This document shows, piece by piece, positions 42,400 to 52,244 of a stretch of 64,000 nucleotides of DNA. Source of the DNA: Loktanella gaetbuli. GTDB lineage: Bacteria; Pseudomonadota; Alphaproteobacteria; Rhodobacterales; Rhodobacteraceae. The notes beneath the pieces are model-generated. The model worked only from the letters and a program-made list of their open reading frames with translations. It was not told where the DNA came from and made no database searches. The stretch's first letter is position 1. Every line of letters begins with the position of its first letter. The translations under genes were made by a program, and so were the position numbers. The stretch is taken from positions 62,001 through 126,000 of the forward strand of contig NZ_JAJATZ010000004.1 of assembly GCF_020531945.1 (NCBI RefSeq). Reading direction: 5' to 3'.

Positions 42400-43943
42400 C
42401 GCTTGAACCGGACCGTCAGGGTCGCGTCCATTGCCTGTGCCAATGCGTTCAGGCGTGATTCCGCGACCTCGCCGAACAGGGGCCGCGCGTCCTCGTCCAG
42501 TGTCAGTGTCAGTTCCTTGTTCTTGGGGCTCCATTTGAATGTCCCGGGCTGGCGGTTTCCGTCCAGCCAGAGCATCGCACCGAACCGCATGGCGCGGCCG
42601 ATGATGTCCGCCTCGCGCATCTGGTCGGGATTGAGCAGCGCGAACAGATCGTCGAAACGGCTGTCCGGCGTCTTGCCGGAATAGCGTTTCATCAGGGCCA
42701 GCCCCAGCAGCACCCGTTCATAATGCTTCAGTCCGCCCAGGTTGGCGCGGGTCGCGTTGTCAAAGGTAATTTCACCGCGATAGTCGGGATGCGCGCGCCA
42801 GCTGACATCGTGCAGCAGGCAGGCGGCCTTGATGATGCGCAGGCGCTGCCAGTTGGCGCGGGGAAACAGCGGTTTGATGAAATCGTACAGCAACCGGCCA
42901 AAGCCGGGCAGGCGGGCATCCTTGGCCTCGGCAAAGCGGCAGGCCTCGATCAGGGGATCGCGTTCGCGCAATTCGCGGGGCATCTGTTCGAACAGCATGC
43001 CTTCGCGGATACCATAGGACGAAATCGCCACATCCTTGGGTTTGAACACGCGCACCAGTTCCTTGAGCACGAGCACCGCCAGGGGCACCAGCGACATGCG
43101 GCTGTCGGAAATGCCGCAACGGGCGCGCAGATCCTGCAGGTCGGATGCCTTGATATAGTCTGCGGTGGCCCCGATGCGGCGTGCGGTCATGCGGTATTCG
43201 TGCAGTACGGTCAGCGGATAGCCGCGGCGTTCCATGTCGACACGGGCGATGGCACGCCAGCTGCCGCCGACCAGAAACAGGCGCATACCCGTCTGGTTGT
43301 CCATCTGGTCGTGCAGGTCTGCCACGACGGTTTTGATATAGGCCTTTACCGCCTTGGTGCCGCCCTTGATCTCGCGCAGTTTCAGCGGGCCCAAGGGCGA
43401 GGTCACGCGGCGGCCAACGCGGCCTTCGGCCAGATCGGCCAGTTCCATACTGGACCCGCCGATATCGCAGACCAGACCATAGCTGCCGGGCCATCCCAAA
43501 AGGACACCTTGCGCGGACAGGCGGGCCTCTTCTTCGCCGGAAATGACCCAGAGTTTCACGCCGGTTTCGCGTTCGACCTCTGCCCGGAAATCCGCACCGT
43601 CGCTGGCCTCGCGCATGGCGGCGGTGGCGACGGCGGTCAGCGGGCCGCAGCCCATTCCCTGGGCCAATGCAGCAAAGCGGCGGATCGCGGACAGGGCGCG
43701 CACGCGGCCCTCGGGGTTCAGGTGCCCCGTTTCCGACAGGCCCGCCCCCAGCGCACACATGATTTTTTCGTTGTAAAAATAGGCGGGACTGCGTGCCGCG
43801 CCGTCAAAGACCACAAGACGAACCGAGTTCGAGCCCACGTCGACGACGCCGACCCGTTTGAGGCTTTGGGCCGATTCACCGTCGAACAATGGACGGCCAA
43901 ACGGGCCCCAGTCGATCGTGGCCTCGGTTTCGGTTTCGGTCAT
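42357..43943 (-). CDS. ppx: Exopolyphosphatase (Ppx/GppA family)
   Basis: Protein of 528 residues. It removes terminal phosphates from polyphosphate (or hydrolyses pppGpp). The ASKHA-fold N domain has VVDVGSNSVRLVVFDG, GEEEARLSAQG and VCDIGGSSMELA; a C-terminal HD-like helical domain (about 325-500) contains ACLLHDVSW. The start at 43943 follows a GGGG stretch. It lies 75 bases after ppk in the same direction, so synthesis and breakdown of polyphosphate are encoded together. Confidence 0.92.
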   Translation of the reverse strand: MTETETEATIDWGPFGRPLFDGESAQSLKRVGVVDVGSNSVRLVVFDGAARSPAYFYNEKIMCALGAGLSETGHLNPEGRVRALSAIRRFAALAQGMGCGPLTAVATAAMREASDGADFRAEVERETGVKLWVISGEEEARLSAQGVLLGWPGSYGLVCDIGGSSMELADLAEGRVGRRVTSPLGPLKLREIKGGTKAVKAYIKTVVADLHDQMDNQTGMRLFLVGGSWRAIARVDMERRGYPLTVLHEYRMTARRIGATADYIKASDLQDLRARCGISDSRMSLVPLAVLVLKELVRVFKPKDVAISSYGIREGMLFEQMPRELRERDPLIEACRFAEAKDARLPGFGRLLYDFIKPLFPRANWQRLRIIKAACLLHDVSWRAHPDYRGEITFDNATRANLGGLKHYERVLLGLALMKRYSGKTPDSRFDDLFALLNPDQMREADIIGRAMRFGAMLWLDGNRQPGTFKWSPKNKELTLTLDEDARPLFGEVAESRLNALAQAMDATLTVRFKRHSSTSPNASSGGT

Positions 43944-44018
43944 TGGTCCGCATCCCCGTTGGTCGGACCCCATCAATCGGGATATGAAGGGCCGCTGTCA
44001 ACGCCTGACCCGACCGGG

Positions 44019-46235
44019 TCAGTCGTCGTCGTGGGTCAACTGCGGCACATCGGACGCACCGGCAGACCCCCGCCCCGAGAGCGACGGATTTTCCATGAAA
44101 AACCGGTGACAGTTGAACGCGAATTCACCGTCGGCGATGGTTGCCCGCGCGAAACTGCCATCTGGCTGCATGATCCAGCTTTGTGCGACATCGGCCAGAT
44201 TGGCCGCCATGATCTGACTGACGATCTGGGCCTTGACCGTGTTGTTTGTGATCTCGACCAGCGTCTCGACCCGTCGGTTGAGGTTCCTGCTCATCCAGTC
44301 GGCAGAGCTGATGTAGACCCGCGCCTTTTTGTTGGGCAGGCCCTGACCCCCGCCGAAACAGACGATGCGCGAATGTTCCAGATAGCGTCCCACCACCGAT
44401 TTGACGCGGATGTTTTCGGACAGCCCGGCGACGCCGGGCCGCAGGCCGCAGATCCCGCGCACGACCAGATTGATCCGGACCCCCGCCTGCGAAGCCTCAT
44501 AGAGTGCGTCGATCACGTCGGTTTCGATGAGGCTGTTCATCTTGGCCCAGATGACCGCGGGTTTGCCGGCCTTGGCATAGCCGATTTCCTCGGAAATGCG
44601 GGTGAGGATCGTGGATTTGAGGTCGATCGGTGCGATGGACAGGTTTTCCAGCGCCTCGGGCTGGGCGTAGCCCGACAGGTAGTTGAACACCTTGTTCGCA
44701 TCGCGGCCAAGTTTCGCGTCACAGGTGAACAGCGATACGTCGGTATAGATCTTGGCCGTGATCGGATGATAGTTGCCCGTGCCGAAATGCGTATAGGTCA
44801 CCAGACGGTCGCCCTCGCGCCGGACGACGGTGCTGATCTTGGCGTGGGTTTTCAGGTTCAGGAAACCATAGACGACGTGTGCGCCCGACCGTTCCAGCCT
44901 GCGTGACTGGCGGATGTTGGCGGCCTCGTCGAAACGGGCCTTGAGCTCGACGAGCGCCGTGACGGATTTGCCGTCCTCGGCGGCCTCGCACAGGGCCTCG
45001 ACGATGGGCGACCGTTTGGAGGTCCGGTAAAGCGTCTGTTTGATCGCCACCACATTGGGGTCGCGTGCGGCCTGTGCCAGGAAACGCACCACCATGTCGA
45101 ATGTCTCATAGGGGTGGTGCAGCAGCATGTCTTTTTGCCGGATGGCGGAAAACATGTCCCCCTCGTGGTCCTGCACCCGTTCTGGGACACGGGGTGAAAA
45201 CGGCGGCCACAACAGATCCGGGCGGTCGTCCAGAACCAGTTCCGACAGGTCGGCGATGCCGATCAGACCGTCGACGGCGACGATTTCGGCCTCGGTCACG
45301 GGCAGGGCGTCCATGATCAGGTCGCGCAGGCCCGCGGGGGCATTTGCAGATATCTTGAGCCGCACGACCTCGCCACGCCGGCGGCGTTTCAGTGCTGTTT
45401 CGAATTCCCGGACCAGATCCTCTGCTTCTTCTTCGAGTTCGAGGTCACTGTCACGCAACACCTTGAAGGCGCAATGCCCCTTGATGCCATAGCCCGGATA
45501 GAGCCGCCCGACAAATTGCAGCAGCAACTCCTCGAGCGGGATGAAACGGTGGCCCTCGCCCGGCAGGCGCACGAACCGGGCGATCTGTGCGGGTACCGGC
45601 AGCAAGGCGCGCAACGACCGTTTGTCGTTCTTGCGTTCCAGTTGCAGCGCCAACGCAAAACCTTCGTTCGGCAGAAACGGGAACGGGTGGGCGGGGTCAA
45701 TCGCCAGCGGTGACAGCACGGGAAACACCTGATCGAGAAAGAATTCCTCGAGAAAGGCGATGTCGGCCTTGGACAGGTCATTTGCATTCAGCAGTGCAAT
45801 ACCGGCAGCCGCCATTTCAGTGGTCAGCGTGTCGAGAATGGTCTGCTGGCGCGCCATCAGATCGCGCGCCGCGGAATCGATCAGCGCCAGCTGTTCCACG
45901 GGTGTCAGCCCGTCCATCGCCGGGGTTGTATTGCCCGCCTGTGCCAGTTCGCGCAGACCCGCGACGCGGACAGTGTAAAATTCGTCCAGGTTGGTGGCCG
46001 AGATCGACAGGAACCGCAGCCGTTCCAGCAGGGGTACACGGGGGTTTTCCGCCTCTTCCAGCACGCGCATGTTGAAACCGATCCACGACAGCTCACGGTT
46101 CACAAAGCGGTGGGGGCCGGTCAGGTCGATGTCGAGCGTGACAGGGTCGGGAAGCGGGGAGGTAAGGAAATCTGCCTGAGTCATTGGCGCTGTATCGCGG
46201 CCTTCCATGGCGTCCGTGTGACAGTCATCAGCCAT
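44019..46235 (-). CDS. ppk: Polyphosphate kinase 1
   Basis: Protein of 738 residues using the ATG at 46235. It makes polyphosphate from ATP. Signatures: N domain RFVNRELSWIGFNMRVLEEA; catalytic region with the autophosphorylated-His motif YTHFGTGNYHPITAKIYTD; C domain CGLRPGVAGLSENIRV and SSADWMSRNLNRRVE. I chose 46235 because it overlaps hda's stop by 8 bases and has AGGA upstream. An ATG at 46184 is closer to conserved sequence but has no binding site. Confidence 0.94.
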   Translation of the reverse strand: MADDCHTDAMEGRDTAPMTQADFLTSPLPDPVTLDIDLTGPHRFVNRELSWIGFNMRVLEEAENPRVPLLERLRFLSISATNLDEFYTVRVAGLRELAQAGNTTPAMDGLTPVEQLALIDSAARDLMARQQTILDTLTTEMAAAGIALLNANDLSKADIAFLEEFFLDQVFPVLSPLAIDPAHPFPFLPNEGFALALQLERKNDKRSLRALLPVPAQIARFVRLPGEGHRFIPLEELLLQFVGRLYPGYGIKGHCAFKVLRDSDLELEEEAEDLVREFETALKRRRRGEVVRLKISANAPAGLRDLIMDALPVTEAEIVAVDGLIGIADLSELVLDDRPDLLWPPFSPRVPERVQDHEGDMFSAIRQKDMLLHHPYETFDMVVRFLAQAARDPNVVAIKQTLYRTSKRSPIVEALCEAAEDGKSVTALVELKARFDEAANIRQSRRLERSGAHVVYGFLNLKTHAKISTVVRREGDRLVTYTHFGTGNYHPITAKIYTDVSLFTCDAKLGRDANKVFNYLSGYAQPEALENLSIAPIDLKSTILTRISEEIGYAKAGKPAVIWAKMNSLIETDVIDALYEASQAGVRINLVVRGICGLRPGVAGLSENIRVKSVVGRYLEHSRIVCFGGGQGLPNKKARVYISSADWMSRNLNRRVETLVEITNNTVKAQIVSQIMAANLADVAQSWIMQPDGSFARATIADGEFAFNCHRFFMENPSLSGRGSAGASDVPQLTHDDD

Positions 46236-46890
46236 GGGTAGCGTCCTGTTCCAAAAGGGTGGCCGCCATGCGGGTGCTGACGGATTTGCCGCTGGCAAGT
46301 GCTGCACTGTCCAGTGCGGCCACGATGCGCTGCGCAGCCAGATAGGACCGGTCGATGCGCGACGCGAGGTAACGGGGGAGCGTGGGCGGCACGAGGATCT
46401 GCCGGTCGGCAAACAGTTTCATCAACAGCGCCTCGAGCAGGGCATCGTCGGGCGGGGCGATGCGCACCGGGGTTGTTGCCTGCATCCGACTGTTGAGGTC
46501 GGGCAGGACGATGCCCCATGTGCCCGGCAGGCTGCGCGCGGTCATCAGCAGCGGCAGACCGTGCGCGATCATGTGATTGTGCAGGTGAAACAGGTCCGGT
46601 TCCTGGTCCGGTGTCAGGCTGTCGACGCCTTCGACCACGAGGGCGGTATCGGGAAACAGCCCTGCGATGGCGTCTGCCGTCACGATCCGCGCGCCCTGCA
46701 TTGCTGCAAAGACGCGCGACAGATGGCTCTTGCCGGCGCCGCCGGGACCGACCAGCAGCAGCTTGCCTTGCGGCCAGCGGGCCGGGTCGCGGACCATGCG
46801 AAACGCGGTTTCATTCGCCCGCGAGACAAAGAAATCCGCCGCCTCGAGCGAGACACCCACCGGCCAATCAAAGATCAGCTGCTCGGCCAT
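46228..46890 (-). CDS. hda: DnaA-homologue Hda (regulatory inactivation of DnaA)
   Basis: AAA+ domain protein of 220 residues that lacks the DnaA DNA-binding domain. It starts with QLIFDWP, a clamp-binding-like peptide typical of Hda/HdaA, and has Walker A GPGGAGKSHL (about residues 48-57) and a Walker B-like VVEGVDSL. With the beta clamp it makes DnaA hydrolyse ATP and limits re-initiation. It is 3 bases after the permease gene and overlaps ppk. Confidence 0.9.
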   Translation of the reverse strand: MAEQLIFDWPVGVSLEAADFFVSRANETAFRMVRDPARWPQGKLLLVGPGGAGKSHLSRVFAAMQGARIVTADAIAGLFPDTALVVEGVDSLTPDQEPDLFHLHNHMIAHGLPLLMTARSLPGTWGIVLPDLNSRMQATTPVRIAPPDDALLEALLMKLFADRQILVPPTLPRYLASRIDRSYLAAQRIVAALDSAALASGKSVSTRMAATLLEQDATHG

Positions 46891-46893
46891 GGC

Positions 46894-47952
46894 TCAATCC
46901 TTTGACGTGCCACGGTAGAGCGTGCTGTGCCGATAGCGGTCGAGGACAAAGCGCGCCAGAACCCCGATCACAGCGGCCACAGGCACGGCGACCAGCAGGC
47001 CGACAAATCCGAACAACGACCCAAAGACCGACAGCGCGAACAGCAACCAGACCGGATGCAGGCCGACCGAGGACCCCACCAGTTTCGGCGTCAGGATATT
47101 GCCTTCGACGAACTGACCCGACTGGAAAATGGCGTAGACCGCGATGATCCACGGCCAGTCGCCCCAGAACTGGAACAGCGCAAGGCCCATGGCCAACCCG
47201 CCGCCCACGACGGCACCGACATAGGGAATAAAGGTCAGCGCGCCTGCCACGGCCCCGACGACAAGGCCAAAGTTCAACCCCACCAGCGCCAGCGCGATCG
47301 CATAATAGGTGCCCAGGATCAGGCACACGAGGCCCTGACCCCGGATGAAACTGGCCAGCGTGCGGTCGATCTGGCTCGCCAGTGTGCGGATCGTGCCGAC
47401 ATGATCGCGCGGCAACATCTCGTCGATGCGGGCGACCATGTTGTCCCAGTCGACCAGCAGGTAGATCGCGACCACAGGCACGACGACCAGCAACACGACG
47501 ACGTTCACCAGACCCAAGGCCGACGACAACACGGTTTCCAGCAGTTGCCCGCCGCGTGACTGGATCATCGCCCCGATGTTGTCCAGCTGCGTGCGGATCG
47601 TGCTGCCTTCGACCAGCAGGTCAGGGAACCGTGCCGCAAGCCAGGTTTGCAGGTTTTCGAACAGGGTCGGCGCAATCTGCACCAGATCGTTTGCCTGTCG
47701 GATCAGCGTCGGGATCACCAGCAGGATCAACAGCACGAACAGCAGCAGCGCCACCAGCGAAATGATCGCAACGGACAGCGCCCGACTAAGCCCCAGTTTC
47801 TGCAACCGGTCCGCGACCGGGTCCAGCACATAGGCAATCGCACCGCCCAGCAGAAACGGCATGATGACATTGCCCAACGCAAAGAGCGCGAGCAGGAAAA
47901 CGACGATGGCGATCCCCCAGTAGGTCGCTTGCTGGCGCGGTGTCAGGGGCAT
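46894..47952 (-). CDS. AI-2E/PerM family permease
   Basis: Membrane protein of 352 residues with about eight segments. The family (AI-2E transporter, PerM) includes putative autoinducer-2 exporters and Na+/H+ antiporters. Signatures: PFLLGGAIAYVLDPVADRL near the N terminus, and ALTFIPYVGAVVGGG and VEGNILTPKLVGSSVGLHP in the conserved C-terminal block. First gene of a perM-hda-ppk-ppx run read on the minus strand, divergent from proS. Confidence 0.88.
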   Translation of the reverse strand: MPLTPRQQATYWGIAIVVFLLALFALGNVIMPFLLGGAIAYVLDPVADRLQKLGLSRALSVAIISLVALLLFVLLILLVIPTLIRQANDLVQIAPTLFENLQTWLAARFPDLLVEGSTIRTQLDNIGAMIQSRGGQLLETVLSSALGLVNVVVLLVVVPVVAIYLLVDWDNMVARIDEMLPRDHVGTIRTLASQIDRTLASFIRGQGLVCLILGTYYAIALALVGLNFGLVVGAVAGALTFIPYVGAVVGGGLAMGLALFQFWGDWPWIIAVYAIFQSGQFVEGNILTPKLVGSSVGLHPVWLLFALSVFGSLFGFVGLLVAVPVAAVIGVLARFVLDRYRHSTLYRGTSKD

Positions 47953-48089
47953 GGCGGGCTCTTTCTGTCTGGTGCGCCTCCTAAATGGCGCAGGTGGCGT
48001 TCTGGCGCAAGCCACGCAGCGCTTGCGGCGGTTTGGCGCGCCCATTACACGGATCACCGAATAACCCTTGAGTGAAGGATCACCGACCC

Positions 48090-49427
48090 ATGCGCATGTC
48101 CCGCTATTTCCTGCCCGTCCTCAAGGAAACCCCGCGTGAGGCGCAGATCGTCAGCCACCGGCTGATGTTGCAGGCAGGCCTGATCAAGCAGGCCAGCGCC
48201 GGGATCTATTCCTGGCTGCCGATGGGTTACAAGGTGCTGCGCCGGATCGAGCAGATCGTCCACGAGGAACAGGCGCGCGCGGGCCATCTGGCCATGCTGA
48301 TGCCCACCATGCAATCCGCAGACCTGTGGCGCGAAAGCGGGCGCTATGACGCCTATGGCGACGAAATGCTGCGGGTCAAGGACCGCGGCGGCCGTGACAT
48401 GCTGTTCACCCCCACGGCAGAGGAACTGGTCACCGACGTGTTTCGCGCCAACGTCAACAGCTACAAGGACCTGCCGCTGACCCTGTATCAGATCCAGTGG
48501 AAATTCCGCGACGAGGTGCGCCCGCGTTTCGGCGTGATGCGCGGCCGGGAATTCCTGATGAAGGACGGCTACAACTTTGACCTGACCAAAGAGGACGCGC
48601 TGCATGCCTACAACCGTCATCTGGTGACCTACCTGCGAACCTACGAACGCATGGGGCTTCAGGCGATCCCGATGCGGGCGGACTCGGGTCCCATCGGTGG
48701 TGATGACACGCATGAATTCCTTGTCCTGGCCGAGACCGGTGAATCCGAGGTGTTCTACGACAGCCAGATCACCGATCTGACCTTTGGCGACCGCGAGATC
48801 GATTTCGATGACCGCGCGGCCTGTCAGGCGGTGATGGACGAATTCACCTCGCGCTATGCGCGCACCGATGAAACGCACGACGCGGCCCTGTTTGCCGAGG
48901 TGCCAGAGGAACGCCGCCGCACGGCACGCGGCATCGAGGTCGGCCAGATCTTTTATTTCGGCACCAAGTATTCCGAGGCGCTGGGCGCCACGGTCCAGAC
49001 CCGCGACGGCGACAGCGTGCCGGTCCACATGGGGTCACATGGCATCGGCGTCAGCCGCCTGCTGGGCGCCATCATCGAGGCCAGCCACGACGACAAGGGC
49101 ATCATCTGGCCCGAGGGCGTCACACCGTTCCACGTGGGCATCCTGAACATGCGTGTGGGCGATGCGGGGTGCGATTCCGTCTGCGACGATCTTTACGCTC
49201 AGTTTCAGACAGCGGGTCTGGATCCGCTTTATGACGACCGGGACGAACGGGCGGGCGCAAAATTCGGCACGATGGACATGATCGGCCTGCCGTGGCGCAT
49301 CACGGTCGGCCCCCGCGGCGTCAAGAACGGTGTGGTGGAATTGACTTGCCGGCGCACCGGCGAGGCCGAAGAAATGTCCGTCTCCGATGCCGTGGCCAGG
49401 ATCAAGGCGATCTACGGCGGCATCTGA
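48090..49427 (+). CDS. proS: Prolyl-tRNA synthetase, short alphaproteobacterial type
   Basis: Class II synthetase of 445 residues. It lacks the about 180-residue editing insertion of E. coli ProRS, as is usual in alphaproteobacteria. Motifs: LMLQAGLIKQASAGIYSWLPMG, motif 2 FRDEVRPRFGVMRGREFLMKD, motif 3 GSHGIGVSRLLGAIIEAS; C-terminal anticodon-binding domain from about 350. GAAGGA precedes the ATG at 48090; an in-frame GTG at 48072 is the alternative. Confidence 0.96.
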   Translation: MRMSRYFLPVLKETPREAQIVSHRLMLQAGLIKQASAGIYSWLPMGYKVLRRIEQIVHEEQARAGHLAMLMPTMQSADLWRESGRYDAYGDEMLRVKDRGGRDMLFTPTAEELVTDVFRANVNSYKDLPLTLYQIQWKFRDEVRPRFGVMRGREFLMKDGYNFDLTKEDALHAYNRHLVTYLRTYERMGLQAIPMRADSGPIGGDDTHEFLVLAETGESEVFYDSQITDLTFGDREIDFDDRAACQAVMDEFTSRYARTDETHDAALFAEVPEERRRTARGIEVGQIFYFGTKYSEALGATVQTRDGDSVPVHMGSHGIGVSRLLGAIIEASHDDKGIIWPEGVTPFHVGILNMRVGDAGCDSVCDDLYAQFQTAGLDPLYDDRDERAGAKFGTMDMIGLPWRITVGPRGVKNGVVELTCRRTGEAEEMSVSDAVARIKAIYGGI

Positions 49428-49506
49428 CGCAAACGGTGACAGGTGCCGCGTGCCCCTGTATGCTGTCTGAAAAAAAGAGGCAGCAGATGACACTTATGGT
49501 ATCTGA

Positions 49507-50100
49507 ATGGCTGCGCCGATGATCTGGCGCAGCGTCACCTTGGCCTGTGCGCTTGCGGGTGCGGCCGCCTGTTCGCAATATCCCGCCTTTACGCAGGCCT
49601 ACCTGCAAAGGCTGGCGGGGCAGGTCGACGCGCTCAGCGTCGTGGTCGGCGATTTCGAGGCATCAGCGATGCGTGCGGGGCTGACACGGACGCAGGCGCT
49701 GGACCAGATGACCGGCACACCGTTCCTGACCGACCGCCAGGATGACATGCGCCGCACATTCCGGCGTCATGCGGTGCTCAGCGATGATCTGGCGCGTCTG
49801 CGCGCGGCCAGCCCTGTGGGGCGCATCGCGCTGGTGACACGCGTCAGTGATCCCGCAACGGTTCAGGCGGCCTGGGCCGATTTCGAACCTGCGCTGCCGC
49901 TGACGGTTGCAGGTGCCGCAAGCGGGGCGATCGGTGGTGCGCTTGGCTGGCTGGTCGCAGCCCTTGGCCTGCGCGGCCTCGCATCACTGTTCCGCCGCCG
50001 CCCGCGCGCAGCACCGCAGACCCGCAGGGAACCCCGGCTGACACCGTCCGCCGCCCGGACCGCCCCCACACTGGGCGGCGTTCGCAAGACCCGCGCCTAG
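49507..50100 (+). CDS. DUF2937 family membrane protein
   Basis: Protein of 197 residues (193 if the ATG at 49519 is used). Pattern SQYPAFTQAYLQRLAGQVDALSVVVGDFEASA, GLTRTQAL, MTGTPFL and a hydrophobic segment near 140-160 match DUF2937, a family of unknown function. N-terminal hydrophobic segment may be a signal anchor; an ALAGAAAC stretch resembles a lipobox. A palindrome-rich repeat follows. Confidence 0.8.
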   Translation: MAAPMIWRSVTLACALAGAAACSQYPAFTQAYLQRLAGQVDALSVVVGDFEASAMRAGLTRTQALDQMTGTPFLTDRQDDMRRTFRRHAVLSDDLARLRAASPVGRIALVTRVSDPATVQAAWADFEPALPLTVAGAASGAIGGALGWLVAALGLRGLASLFRRRPRAAPQTRREPRLTPSAARTAPTLGGVRKTRA

Positions 50101-50160
50101 GTCTTCTTCTGGTTTGAAATATCCCGGGGGGCCGCGCAGCGGCGGGGCAGCGCCCCATCC
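50101..50160 (-). repeat. GC-hairpin repeat element (reverse orientation)
   Basis: Read on the minus strand: hairpins GGGGC-GCT-GCCCC and GCCGC-TGC-GCGGC, then a CCCCCCGGGATATTTC tail. This resembles the element after pccB (32541-32598), suggesting a dispersed family. It separates the DUF2937 gene from lolC/E. Confidence 0.6.
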
Positions 50161-50247
50161 AACGCCGATGCCGATCACACCCGGTTGCATTGACGCGGCC
50201 TGCGAAATACCTCCAAGGTCCGCGCGACCACCAGATTGGGACCGACC

Positions 50248-51534
50248 ATGGCCACGACCGCACCCTTTGCCCGCTTCGAGTGGATGATCGCCTGGCGCTA
50301 TATCCGCGCCAAACGCGCCGAGGGCGGCGTCAGCGTCATGACGTGGATCAGCCTGATCGGGATTACGCTTGCGGTCTTTGCGCTGATTGCGACGCTGGCC
50401 CTGCGGACGGGATTTCGGGCGCAGTTCATCGACACGATGCTGGGGGCCAATGCCCATGTGACCGTCTATCAGCAGAACACCGTCGCGGGCACAGATATCG
50501 TGTCCTACCTGATTGCGGACTACGACCAGTTGGCCGGCCGGATCGCCGCAGTGCCGGGTGTGCTGCGCGCCGCCCCCCTGGTGCGCGCGCAGGTCATGGC
50601 CAACCGCGGCAACGGCAATGCCGGGGTCGAGGTTTTCGGCATCTCCGCCGACGACCTGAACGAAATTCCGCTGGTGGCGCAACGCCCCGACGAGGCCCGC
50701 GGCACGCTTGACCGCTTTGACGAAGGCATCGCCATTGGCTGGGGCGTGGCCCAGGAACTGGGCGTGACCGTGGGCGACCGCATCCGGATCATCTCGCCCA
50801 ATGGCGTGCGGACCGCCATGGGCACGTCGCCGCGCACCGGTGCGTTCGAGGTTGTGTATATCTTCCGCGCGGGGCTGGATCTGATCGACCGCACCCGCAT
50901 CTACATGCCGCTCGACGAGGCGCAGTTGTTTTTCAACCGCGACGGTGTCGCCGACGAAATCGAGGTCAGTCTGGAAACCCCCGACGCCGTCGATGAGATA
51001 GGCCCGCAGATCGCGGCTGCCGCGGGTGAAAATGCGTTGCTTTCGGACTGGAAATCGCGCCTGTCAGGTTTCAACAACGCGCTGAACATGCAGGACAATT
51101 TCATCTTCATCCTGCTGTCCTTGCTGGTCCTGATCGCCACGCTGAACATCGTGTCTGGCCTTGTGATGTTGGTGAAAAACAAGGGCCGCGACATCGGTAT
51201 CCTGCGCACCATGGGCCTGACGGAGGGCTCGATCCTGCGGGTGTTCTTTATTGTCGGGGCCTCGATCGGGACGATCGGCACGCTGTGCGGCGTGCTGCTG
51301 GGTGTCGTGTTTTCTCTCAACATCGCGCATGTCTATGCGCTGGTGGACCAGGTGTCCGGCAACGGCGTCAGCGGGCTCGAGGCGCAGGGCTTCTTCTTTC
51401 CCGATGCGATCCTCGAATGGGGTGACATGGTGGCGACGATCGCGCTGAGCCTTGCGCTGAGCTGGGTCATCACGATTTTTCCCGCGCGCCGTGCGGCCCG
51501 CATGAACCCTGTCGAGGCGCTGCGCTATGAATGA
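50248..51534 (+). CDS. lolC: Lipoprotein-releasing ABC transporter permease (LolC/E)
   Basis: Inner-membrane protein of 428 residues of the LolC/LolE family, with an N-terminal segment (about 35-57), a large periplasmic MacB-like domain (about 60-275) and three C-terminal segments ending in FPARRAARMNPVEALRYE. It extracts outer-membrane lipoproteins from the inner membrane for LolA. Only one permease gene is present with lolD, as in alphaproteobacteria where one LolC/E-like subunit probably dimerises. ATG at 50248 chosen; a TTG lies 12 bases upstream. Overlaps lolD by 8 bases. Confidence 0.92.
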   Translation: MATTAPFARFEWMIAWRYIRAKRAEGGVSVMTWISLIGITLAVFALIATLALRTGFRAQFIDTMLGANAHVTVYQQNTVAGTDIVSYLIADYDQLAGRIAAVPGVLRAAPLVRAQVMANRGNGNAGVEVFGISADDLNEIPLVAQRPDEARGTLDRFDEGIAIGWGVAQELGVTVGDRIRIISPNGVRTAMGTSPRTGAFEVVYIFRAGLDLIDRTRIYMPLDEAQLFFNRDGVADEIEVSLETPDAVDEIGPQIAAAAGENALLSDWKSRLSGFNNALNMQDNFIFILLSLLVLIATLNIVSGLVMLVKNKGRDIGILRTMGLTEGSILRVFFIVGASIGTIGTLCGVLLGVVFSLNIAHVYALVDQVSGNGVSGLEAQGFFFPDAILEWGDMVATIALSLALSWVITIFPARRAARMNPVEALRYE

Positions 51535-52219
51535 CCCCGTGTTGACGCTGGAGGGCCTGACCAAGGGCTACAACCACGGCAAACCGTCCGAAGTGCGCGT
51601 GCTGGACGGCGCCTCGCTGACCATCGCCCCGGGCGAGGTCGTGGCGCTGGTCGCCCCCTCGGGTGCCGGCAAATCCACGCTGTTGCATATCGCGGGTCTG
51701 CTGGACGTGGCCGACGCAGGTCGGGTGCAGATCGGTGGCGAGGACGTCACGGGCCTGAGCGACCGCAGACGGACCACGATCCGGCGCAATGATGTGGGTT
51801 TCATCTATCAGTTTCACCATCTGCTGCCCGAATTCACCGCGTTGGAAAACATCGTCCTGCCGCAACTGGCCAACGGGGCCACCGGGTCCGATGCCAGGGC
51901 GCGTGCGCTGTCGTTGCTGGACACCGTGGGGATCGCCCCGCGGGCGGGGCATCGGCCTGCCGCACTGTCGGGGGGCGAACAGCAGCGCGTCGCCTTTTGC
52001 CGCGCGCTGGCCAACAACCCCAAACTGCTGCTGGCGGATGAACCCACGGGCAATCTGGACCCTGAAACATCCGACCGGGTGTTCGATGCGCTGATGGGAT
52101 TGGTGCGGTCCACGGGGCTGTCAGCGCTGATCGCCACGCACAACCTGGAACTTGCTGCGCGCATGGATCGGGCGGTGCGGCTGGAGGCTGGCAAACTGGT
52201 GGAATCCGGGGCACAGTAG
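51527..52219 (+). CDS. lolD: Lipoprotein-releasing ABC transporter ATPase
   Basis: ABC ATPase of 230 residues. Walker A APSGAGKST (about 43-51), Q loop FIYQFHHLLPEFTALEN (Lol-type), signature LSGGEQQRVAFCRAL, Walker B LLLADEPTGNLDPET and switch His in ATHNLELA. Energises LolC/E. Translation is coupled to lolC by an 8-base overlap. Confidence 0.95.
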   Translation: MNDPVLTLEGLTKGYNHGKPSEVRVLDGASLTIAPGEVVALVAPSGAGKSTLLHIAGLLDVADAGRVQIGGEDVTGLSDRRRTTIRRNDVGFIYQFHHLLPEFTALENIVLPQLANGATGSDARARALSLLDTVGIAPRAGHRPAALSGGEQQRVAFCRALANNPKLLLADEPTGNLDPETSDRVFDALMGLVRSTGLSALIATHNLELAARMDRAVRLEAGKLVESGAQ

Positions 52220-52244
52220 GCGCACATCAGCAGCGAGGCGCGCC

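Noticed and set aside
42723..44906. A 727-codon plus-strand frame opposite ppx and ppk
   Set aside because: Antisense to two well-supported enzymes, biased composition, no recognisable motif or ribosome-binding site.
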